Below are positions 1 through 5,021 of a DNA stretch of 8,031 nt, piece after piece. Position numbers and translations under genes: made by a program. The notes beneath the pieces are model-generated. The model was not told where the DNA came from. It saw nothing but the letters and a program-made list of their open reading frames with translations, and ran no database searches. Origin of the DNA: Hyphomicrobiales bacterium (lineage in GTDB: Bacteria > Pseudomonadota > Alphaproteobacteria > Rhizobiales > Beijerinckiaceae); assembly GCA_028290595.1 (NCBI GenBank), contig JAQGJO010000574.1, forward strand, positions 1-8,031, read 5' to 3'. Each line of letters begins with the position of its first letter. Positions within the stretch are counted from its first letter, which is position 1.

Positions 1-294
1 AAGCTGCGCGAAGGTCGAGGCTGTATCGATAGGCGCGGCGGCGCTCTCGGGCGGAATCTCGACGACGCGGAAGATCGTGCCGCTGGGCGTCGGATCATGG
101 CGCAGGGGACGCAGCGATGCATCGTCCGTGCCGGAGTTATCGACGGGCATGTCGCCCGTGACCCAGATTTCGGTGACGCCCGCTCCCGGCCAGCCGCTGA
201 GCGGAACCGCATTCGGTGCGTGGTCGTCAATCGTCACGATGGCCGTTCCGTCGGCGCGATGGCCCGTGACATAACGCTTGATCTTGCTGAGCAT
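1..294 (-). CDS. Cupin-like protein, N-terminal part only (3' end beyond window)
   Basis: The reading frame is open from an ATG at 294 to the window edge, giving 98 codons with no stop. The start is supported by AGGGAG (302-307), 7 nt upstream. The product begins MLSKIKRYVTGH and contains TEIWVTGDMP and GTIFRVVEIPPE. These line up one for one with MVWRVRRVVTGH, TDLWETVTAP and GALFRIVEFPPD of the complete cupin at 2194-2724, so the two are paralogues. The part seen is the N-terminal arm that precedes the cupin barrel. The metal-binding histidines would lie beyond the window, so the cupin assignment rests on the paralogue. It starts 20 bp after the FAH-family gene and is probably the third gene of a tetR-FAH-cupin unit. 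Its role is unknown. A small-molecule-binding or dioxygenase-like function within the catabolic locus is inference. Confidence 0.8.
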   Translation of the reverse strand, partial: MLSKIKRYVTGHRADGTAIVTIDDHAPNAVPLSGWPGAGVTEIWVTGDMPVDNSGTDDASLRPLRHDPTPSGTIFRVVEIPPESAAAPIDTASTFAQL

Positions 295-314
295 AATGGA
301 TCTCCCTGTGTCGC

Positions 315-1313
315 TCATGACTTTGGCTTCGGCGCGACAATCTTGTTGCGCAAAATGCCGATGCCTTCGACTTCGAGCTCGACGACGTCGCCCAAATTGA
401 GAAAGCGCATCTGTTCGAGGCCGGAGCCGTTGCCGACCGTTCCCGAGCCGAAAAACTCGCCCGGATACAGCGTTTCATTGCGCGATACATGCGCAATCAG
501 ATCTTCGAACGACCAGTACATGGAGTTGGAATTGCCGCGTCCCCATTCCTCGCCGTTGACGCGTGCGATCATCGTCAGTCTGTAGGGATCGGTCAGTTCA
601 TCGGCGGTGACGAGGCAGGGCCCCATCGGATTGGCGGTATCGAAATCCTTGCCTTTGCCAGGCCCGAGTTGTCCGCCCATCTCCTGCGTTTGCGCATCGC
701 GTGCAGAGATATCGTTGAAGATCGTGTAGCCGTAGATGTAATCGCGCGCCTTCTCCTTGGGAACATCTAGTGCCTTGCCCTTGATGTAGAATCCAAATTC
801 GAGCTCGAAATCGAGCACCTTCGAATAGGCCGGCCAGATCACATCATCATCGGTGCCGATGACGACGAAGCGGTTGGGTTTGTAATAGATCGGCTGTTCG
901 TAGAAGGTTTTCGGCACGGCCAGAATGCCCTCGCGTTCCATCTCGGCCATTTTGGCTTCTGGATCCGGGAACTGGCTTGCCCGCAACTTGCGCGCGGCCT
1001 GGAACGCCTGTTTCAAATGGGTTTCGAAACACAGGCAGTCGCGCATCTGGATCGGCGGCTGCACCGGCGCCTTGAGATGCGCATCGGCCCGGGCGATGCG
1101 CGCGGACGAGTTCGCCTGTTGCACGATGCGATAGGCCTGCGCGAGGGCTTCATCGTCACCCTCGATCATCGCCTGCACGCTGACGAAGTGCCGTGCCTCG
1201 GTTCCAGACGTCTGCGTCTGGCCGTGCGCGAGATCGACAATCGTCGTTCCCTCGTCGATCAGGGCTCCCGCGCGTAGCTCACCGCGCGCACGTTCATAGG
1301 TGACAAGCTTCAT
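315..1313 (-). CDS. Fumarylacetoacetate hydrolase (FAH) family enzyme
   Basis: This 332-residue protein has the two-part FAH layout: an N-terminal domain (about 1-85) and the catalytic beta-roll (about 90-327). The metal-binding signature is visible as FELEFGFYIKG with E170 and E172, followed by NDISARD with D201. These correspond to the E-x-E and Asp ligands of Mg2+ or Ca2+ in FAH. The conserved KGKDFD (K222), NPMGP (228-232) and the C-terminal GSGTVGNGSG turn (289-298) are also present. Family members hydrolyse, hydrate, isomerise or decarboxylate beta-diketo or 2-oxo acids late in aromatic catabolism. The exact reaction cannot be assigned here. The start is clear: GGAGG (1319-1323) lies 5 nt before the ATG. 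It lies 31 bp downstream of tetR and 20 bp upstream of the partial cupin, which suggests co-transcription from the tetR promoter. It is a cytoplasmic enzyme. Confidence 0.93.
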   Translation of the reverse strand: MKLVTYERARGELRAGALIDEGTTIVDLAHGQTQTSGTEARHFVSVQAMIEGDDEALAQAYRIVQQANSSARIARADAHLKAPVQPPIQMRDCLCFETHLKQAFQAARKLRASQFPDPEAKMAEMEREGILAVPKTFYEQPIYYKPNRFVVIGTDDDVIWPAYSKVLDFELEFGFYIKGKALDVPKEKARDYIYGYTIFNDISARDAQTQEMGGQLGPGKGKDFDTANPMGPCLVTADELTDPYRLTMIARVNGEEWGRGNSNSMYWSFEDLIAHVSRNETLYPGEFFGSGTVGNGSGLEQMRFLNLGDVVELEVEGIGILRNKIVAPKPKS

Positions 1314-1344
1314 GGTTTCCTCCCGCGGTGGTTATTGGATTCGG

Positions 1345-2034
1345 CTACATCTTGCTGCCGTAACGCACGGCCGCGAGCAGCAGCGAAACGATGTGAACGG
1401 TGGTTTGCCGGTCGTCTTCCGGATCGCAGGCGCCATCGCTGAGCCGCACGATCCGGCCGGCATCGCCCATGACGTGCACCAGCGCGCCGATCATCACCTG
1501 ATAGGCCCAGTTGATTTCGGCATCGCTCCGATCCGGCAGGATCTCGCGCATCGCCTCGATGAATGAGCGTGCGACAGGATCGAACATGTCGCGAATGATG
1601 CCGCGGTCGAGCGACTTCGGATCGGACACCTCGCGCGCCAGCAAGGCGCCGAAGCGGGCGTTTTTTTCCGTCGTGCGCAATTTCAACATCGGGATGAGGA
1701 GCGCCTTGACGACGAGTTCCAGCCGCCGCTCGGGATCTTTTTCCGCATTCGCGAGTTGCAGGCCGGCGTTGCGCTGCTCGACGACACTTGGCGCGCGGAG
1801 TTCGAAAATCGCCCGGTAGAGTCCCTCTTTCGAGCCGAAATGATAGCTGACGAGCGCCAGCGGAACTTTAGCCGCAAGTGCAATCTGGCGCACCGAGGCG
1901 CCATCGAAGCCAAGCTCTGCGAACAGCGCTTCGGCAGCCGAAATGATGCGGGCACGAGCCGGATATTCCGTCTCGCCGCCTGCGATCTCGCTCCGCTCTT
2001 CAGCAGGCGCCTTTTGCCGAACCGATGTTTTCAT
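1345..2034 (-). CDS. TetR/AcrR family transcriptional regulator
   Basis: This 229-residue protein has a charged, probably disordered N-terminal extension (1-25) followed by a TetR DNA-binding domain (about 27-75). In the helix-turn-helix, SVRQIALAAKVPLALVSYHF is followed by GSKEGLYRAIF, a textbook recognition helix and helix-4 start. The C-terminal part (about 80-229) is the ligand and dimer domain. The stretch ARFGALLAREVSDP (126-139) resembles the C-terminal domain of the CecR/YbiH subgroup, which is an inference from pattern. The start has GGAG 6-7 nt upstream. The gene is divergent from the cupin-ligase pair and heads the FAH-cupin unit. The palindrome in the 159-bp gap is its likely operator, so it probably represses both units and its own gene. 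The natural inducer may be the pathway substrate or its CoA ester. Confidence 0.95.
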   Translation of the reverse strand: MKTSVRQKAPAEERSEIAGGETEYPARARIISAAEALFAELGFDGASVRQIALAAKVPLALVSYHFGSKEGLYRAIFELRAPSVVEQRNAGLQLANAEKDPERRLELVVKALLIPMLKLRTTEKNARFGALLAREVSDPKSLDRGIIRDMFDPVARSFIEAMREILPDRSDAEINWAYQVMIGALVHVMGDAGRIVRLSDGACDPEDDRQTTVHIVSLLLAAVRYGSKM

Positions 2035-2055
2035 ATGCTTCTCCGACTCTTCCCC

Positions 2056-2084
2056 GGGGTAGGCGGGCTGGTCTGGCGCGTCAA
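2056..2084 (-). promoter_or_regulatory. Possible leftward promoter for tetR
   Basis: On the minus strand, TTGACG (2079-2084) is a good -35 box. It is separated by 17 bp from TACCCC (2056-2061), a poor -10 that keeps only the TA. The -35 overlaps the outer edge of the 2082-2117 palindrome, so a repressor bound there could also shut off tetR. Spacing supports the assignment but the -10 does not, so it is tentative. Confidence 0.22.
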
Positions 2085-2117
2085 TTTATTTGATTGAACG
2101 TTCGATCAAAAATATTG
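2082..2117. promoter_or_regulatory. Near-perfect palindrome, probable TetR operator
   Basis: The sequence is symmetric about the point between 2099 and 2100. The inner 20 bp, TTGATTGAACGTTCGATCAA (2090-2109), has one mismatched pair. Extended to 18-nt arms over 2082-2117, only 3 of 18 pairs fail. A GAACGTTC centre with AT-rich flanks and a 20-36 bp footprint is typical of operators for dimeric TetR proteins, sometimes bound by two dimers. It sits in the divergent gap next to tetR and overlaps the -35 of the rightward promoter. The symmetry is seen directly; binding by this TetR is inferred. Confidence 0.7.
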
Positions 2118-2143
2118 TCAACACGTTTTTCCGCGTTTATCCT
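2115..2143 (+). promoter_or_regulatory. Putative promoter for the cupin-ligase unit
   Basis: TTGTCA (2115-2120; 5 of 6 matches to the sigma-70 -35) is followed by a 17-bp spacer and TATCCT (2138-2143; 4 of 6 matches to the -10). Transcription would begin near 2150, leaving a leader of about 45 nt with AGGAGA (2183-2188) before the ATG at 2194. The -35 overlaps the right end of the palindrome, which fits repression by TetR. There is no experimental support. Confidence 0.45.
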
Positions 2144-2193
2144 GTCCGTGATCGGGGCAAAGACCCGATGGGAGAGACGCAGAGGAGAATTGT

Positions 2194-2724
2194 ATGGTCT
2201 GGAGAGTCCGTCGCGTCGTCACCGGTCACGATGAACAGGGCCGCTCGACAATCATCTCGGACAGCCTGGCCGAGAATGTGAAGGAAATGGAATCGATGCC
2301 CGGCGTCGCCCTCACCGATCTGTGGGAGACGGTAACGGCGCCGGCAGACAATCGCGGCAATGCCGACGCTGCCGCGCGGCCTGTCCGGCTCGAACCGCCG
2401 AAGACGGGCGCGCTGTTCCGCATCGTCGAATTTCCACCCGATCACGTCTGGCGCAGTTCATCCAACGCGCGCGCCGCCTTCGGGTCGATCGGCGCCGCCC
2501 ATGCGCCTGATAAAACCTCCTCCGATCCGATGCAGCATAAGACCGCGACGATCGATTTCATCGTCGTGCTGAAAGGCGAGATCTACGCCATCGTCGATAC
2601 GGGCGAGGTTCTGCTCAAACCAGGCGACGTCTTCATCCAGCGTGGTACCATGCACTCCTGGAGCGTGCGCGGGAATGAGGTCTGCATCATCGGCGTGGTG
2701 CTGGTCGGCGCCGATCCGGTCTGA
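2194..2724 (+). CDS. Cupin domain-containing protein
   Basis: This 176-residue protein has an N-terminal arm (about 1-85) and a single cupin_2-type barrel (about 105-172). Cupin motif 1 reads MQHKTATIDFIVVLKGE, with H115, D121 and E129 as likely metal-site positions. Motif 2 reads KPGDVFIQRGTMHSW, with H154. The family usually has two histidines in motif 1, and here an Asp takes a position often held by His. The same M-H-x-T-x-T-x-D-[FY] pattern occurs in many small proteobacterial cupins of unknown reaction. AGGAGA lies 6 nt before the ATG. The acyl-CoA ligase follows after 15 bp, so the two form an operon. The partial gene at 1-294 is its paralogue. Enzyme or small-ligand sensor are both possible, and no substrate can be given. 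Confidence 0.9.
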   Translation: MVWRVRRVVTGHDEQGRSTIISDSLAENVKEMESMPGVALTDLWETVTAPADNRGNADAAARPVRLEPPKTGALFRIVEFPPDHVWRSSSNARAAFGSIGAAHAPDKTSSDPMQHKTATIDFIVVLKGEIYAIVDTGEVLLKPGDVFIQRGTMHSWSVRGNEVCIIGVVLVGADPV

Positions 2725-2739
2725 GGTCGGGACAACCCT

Positions 2740-4311
2740 ATGAACATTGCCGCGATCCTTCCCCGCAGCGCCAACCTGTATGGGCCGGGCATCGCCGTTG
2801 CACATGGGCGGAGCGCGCATCTGACCTATGACGGGCTGCTTGATCAGGTCCGCAGGATTGCCGGCGGACTGAAGCGGATGGGTCTGCAGAAAGGCGACCG
2901 TATCGCCTTTTTCATGACCAACGATCCGCACTACATCGCGCTGAAATTCGCGACCTGGTGGATGGGTGCTGTTGCCGTTCCCATCAATGCGAAGCTGCAT
3001 CGTAAGGAAGTCGCCCACATTCTTGCCGATTGCGGCGCAGCGGTCGTCTTCGTCAATCGCGACACGGCGGCAGTGCTTGCGCCGCTCGCAGGCCAAGTGA
3101 ATTCCGAAGTGACAGGCCTCCGCCAGATCGTCGCTGTCGGATCGCTCGAGCATGACGCCCTGTTGACCAGCCCGCCGTCGCAATCCATGGAACCAGCACT
3201 TGCCGATGATCTGGCCTGGCTCTTCTATACGAGCGGCACGACCGGCTTTCCCAAAGGCGCCATGATCAGCCATGGCAATCTCTATTCCATGGCGCGGTCC
3301 TATCTCAGCGATGTGGATTCGATTGCGCCGCAGGCGACGCTCGTTCACCTGGCGCCGATGTCGCACGGATCGGGTCTCTATACGCTGCCGTTCCTGGCCA
3401 TGGGCGGCATATCGGTCGTGCCGCAATCGGGCAGTTTCGATGAGGCCGAATTCTTTGATCTCCTGCCGCACTGGCAGGAGATCTCCGCCTTCGTCGCGCC
3501 GACGATGATGCAGCGGCTGACGAACCACGCGATCGCCAATAAAGTCGATATACGCCATCTGCGCTGCATGATCTATGGCGGCGGCCCGCTCTATCTGGCG
3601 GATTTGCAAAAGGCGGCCGATCATTTTGGCCCGGTCTTCGCGCAAATCTACGGGCAGGGCGAATGCCCGATGTCGATCACGTCGATGTCGCGCCAACGTT
3701 TCACCGCCGCGCTCGCGGCGCGCGACGAGAAATGTCTGCAAAGCGTCGGCGTGCCGTTCCTGGGAACAGACCTGCAAATCCGCGATGGCGATGGAAAGGC
3801 TCTCGGCAACGGAGAGACCGGCGAAATCTGCGTGCACAGCTCTGCGTGTTTCCTCGGCTATTGGCACAACGACGACGGCACCCGCGCGGCGCTGCAGGAC
3901 GGCTGGCTGCTGACCGGCGATCTTGGCACGATCGACGCGGCGGGGCATCTGCATCTTGTCGGGCGCAGCAAGGAAACGATCATCAGCGCCGGGACGAACA
4001 TCTATCCGGTCGAGATCGAGAACGTTCTGCTGCAGCATCCGGCCGTAATTGAGGCCGCCGTGCTCGGCGTGCCGGATGCCGAATGGGGCGAATGCGTCGC
4101 GGCCTTTGTCGTGGTCGAGCACGAGACGCCGGATTTGGAAGCGCAACTCGATGCGCTCTGCCTGGCGAATATCGCGCGCTTCAAACGGCCGAGGCGCTAC
4201 TACCGGCGCCCGAGCCTGCCGAAAAACGCCTATGGCAAGGTACTCAAGCGCGAGCTCCTGCACGAACTCTTGGAAGAGGCAAAAGCTGAAGCGGTTCAGG
4301 CCGGCAGATAG
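2740..4311 (+). CDS. AMP-forming acyl-CoA synthetase / acid-CoA ligase (ANL superfamily)
   Basis: This 523-residue cytosolic ligase is of normal family length. It activates a carboxylic acid with ATP to an acyl-AMP and then transfers the acyl group to CoA. Core motifs appear in order: phosphate loop YTSGTTGFPKG (163-173); A5 motif YGQGE (304-308); TGD with D394; the hinge region GRSKETIISAGTNIYPVEIE (408-427); and the C-terminal NAYGKVLKREL with catalytic K500. A5 is normally YGxTE, and Gly replaces the Thr here. The mobile C-terminal domain begins near 410. Substrate could be a fatty, aromatic or cyclic acid, and the sequence alone does not decide. The gene lies 15 bp behind the cupin. The only ribosome-binding match is GAGG (2723-2726), overlapping the cupin stop and rather far from the ATG, so translation may be coupled. 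No convincing terminator follows. Confidence 0.95.
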   Translation: MNIAAILPRSANLYGPGIAVAHGRSAHLTYDGLLDQVRRIAGGLKRMGLQKGDRIAFFMTNDPHYIALKFATWWMGAVAVPINAKLHRKEVAHILADCGAAVVFVNRDTAAVLAPLAGQVNSEVTGLRQIVAVGSLEHDALLTSPPSQSMEPALADDLAWLFYTSGTTGFPKGAMISHGNLYSMARSYLSDVDSIAPQATLVHLAPMSHGSGLYTLPFLAMGGISVVPQSGSFDEAEFFDLLPHWQEISAFVAPTMMQRLTNHAIANKVDIRHLRCMIYGGGPLYLADLQKAADHFGPVFAQIYGQGECPMSITSMSRQRFTAALAARDEKCLQSVGVPFLGTDLQIRDGDGKALGNGETGEICVHSSACFLGYWHNDDGTRAALQDGWLLTGDLGTIDAAGHLHLVGRSKETIISAGTNIYPVEIENVLLQHPAVIEAAVLGVPDAEWGECVAAFVVVEHETPDLEAQLDALCLANIARFKRPRRYYRRPSLPKNAYGKVLKRELLHELLEEAKAEAVQAGR

Positions 4312-4543
4312 CTGATTCTTCCGGTCCGGCGGCCTGTCCCACCGTTTTGATTGGAACCCGCGGCCTCCGATTCAGTTAGAAGGCTAGGAGCACCCTGATC
4401 TGAATGCGCCGATTTTCTCAGCGGATTTCGGTAGAGCAGACTGGCGTGTGAATCATCGTCATGGAGATCCAGATCAACAACTTCAAAGACGTTCTGCTGA
4501 CCAAACTGGCCAAAAGCGAAGTGAATCCGGGCGCGGTGGCGGC
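4312..4543. other. Intergenic stretch without a convincing gene
   Basis: This lies between the ligase and the SPW-protein promoter. I see no tRNA, repeat or clear intrinsic terminator. The best hairpin near the ligase stop pairs only CGGT with ACCG ahead of TTTT at about 4343-4356. A short frame, ATG at 4461 to TGA at 4547 (28 codons, MEIQINNFKDVLLTK at its start), has no ribosome-binding site and is listed under findings only. Frames on the other strand here are Arg/His-rich and look like noise. Confidence 0.6.
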
Positions 4544-4573
4544 CTGATCGGGCCTTCCTCCCGCTCTTATAAT
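4544..4573 (+). promoter_or_regulatory. Putative promoter for the SPW-repeat gene
   Basis: A perfect TATAAT (4568-4573) is preceded at 18 bp by CTGATC (4544-4549), which matches only half of the -35 consensus. Transcription would start near 4580 and give a leader of about 20 nt that begins just ahead of AGGAGG (4591-4596). The -10 overlaps the in-frame upstream ATG at 4572, which argues that translation begins at 4602 instead. Confidence 0.42.
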
Positions 4574-4601
4574 GGAGCAAGCCTTTACAAAGGAGGATGT
4601 C

Positions 4602-4955
4602 ATGAACGAGTGGTCGAATGCCAAACTCTGCGACGTGGCCAACCTCATCCTCGGGGCGGTCCTGCTGGCCTCGCCCTGGATGTTCGCCTTCGCTACAGGG
4701 CCGGAGACGCAGAACGCCGTCGGCAGCGGCGCCGTCATCGTCATTCTTTCCATTGCCGCCTTGGCGGCCTTTGCCTTTTGGGAGGAATGGCTGAACCTGA
4801 TCGTCGGCCTGTGGGTTCTCGCATCTCCCTGGGTGCTCGGATTCGCGGGAACGGCCATGACCGTGCATGTGACTATCGGCATTTTGGTTGCCGTCCTGGC
4901 CGCGGTCGAAATCTGGATGATGCATCAGAACCAGCCGACCCAGTCGGCATTCTAG
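4602..4955 (+). CDS. SPW-repeat integral membrane protein
   Basis: This 117-residue protein is almost entirely hydrophobic, with four likely transmembrane helices at about 9-30, 42-60, 64-82 and 88-107. It carries two copies of the signature that names the SPW family: LASPWMFAFA (22-31) and LASPWVLGFA (73-82). The protein is an internal duplication of a two-helix unit. Function is unknown in this family. I chose the ATG at 4602 over the in-frame ATG at 4572 for two reasons. AGGAGG (4591-4596) sits 5 nt upstream of 4602, and the earlier ATG would fall inside the -10 box. It appears to be a single-gene unit, convergent with the MFS gene and separated from it by a hairpin. Confidence 0.88.
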   Translation: MNEWSNAKLCDVANLILGAVLLASPWMFAFATGPETQNAVGSGAVIVILSIAALAAFAFWEEWLNLIVGLWVLASPWVLGFAGTAMTVHVTIGILVAVLAAVEIWMMHQNQPTQSAF

Positions 4956-4967
4956 CCGTTAAGCAAC

Positions 4968-5006
4968 CGCCGGCCGGAGCGGGCATTCCATCCTGCCCGG
5001 CCGGCG
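4968..5006. terminator. GC-rich hairpin between convergent genes, probable bidirectional terminator
   Basis: CGCCGGCCGG (4968-4977) pairs perfectly with CCGGCCGGCG (4997-5006), giving a 10-bp all-GC stem with a 19-nt loop. A GGGC/GCCC pair inside the loop could extend the structure. It begins 12 nt after the SPW stop and lies 15 nt from the MFS stop, the expected place for a shared terminator. Neither side has a proper T-run, so it may instead act as a 3'-end stabiliser or work with Rho. Confidence 0.5.
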
Positions 5007-5021
5007 AAAGAATTGCCGCGC

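Noticed and set aside
315..1313. Naming the FAH-family gene as true fumarylacetoacetase of tyrosine breakdown
   Set aside because: At 332 residues with this N-terminal domain it fits the broad FAH family, and no homogentisate pathway genes are adjacent. The reaction cannot be fixed from motifs.
2458..4263. A 601-codon open frame on the minus strand opposite the acyl-CoA ligase
   Set aside because: It is rich in Arg, His, Asp and Ile and matches no family. It mirrors the ligase gene codon by codon, as expected for an antisense frame in GC-rich DNA. The ligase has all family motifs.
4315..4360. Intrinsic terminator after the ligase
   Set aside because: Only a 4-bp stem (CGGT with ACCG) could be paired before TTTT, too weak to annotate.
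4572..4601. Upstream ATG at 4572 for the SPW protein
   Set aside because: It lacks a ribosome-binding site and overlaps the TATAAT box. The ATG at 4602 follows AGGAGG at ideal spacing.
4296..4925. A 209-codon minus-strand frame across the SPW gene and upstream gap
   Set aside because: Composition is Gly/His/Arg/Asp-rich and low complexity, and it opposes a clear membrane protein with promoter and ribosome-binding site. It is probably an antisense shadow.
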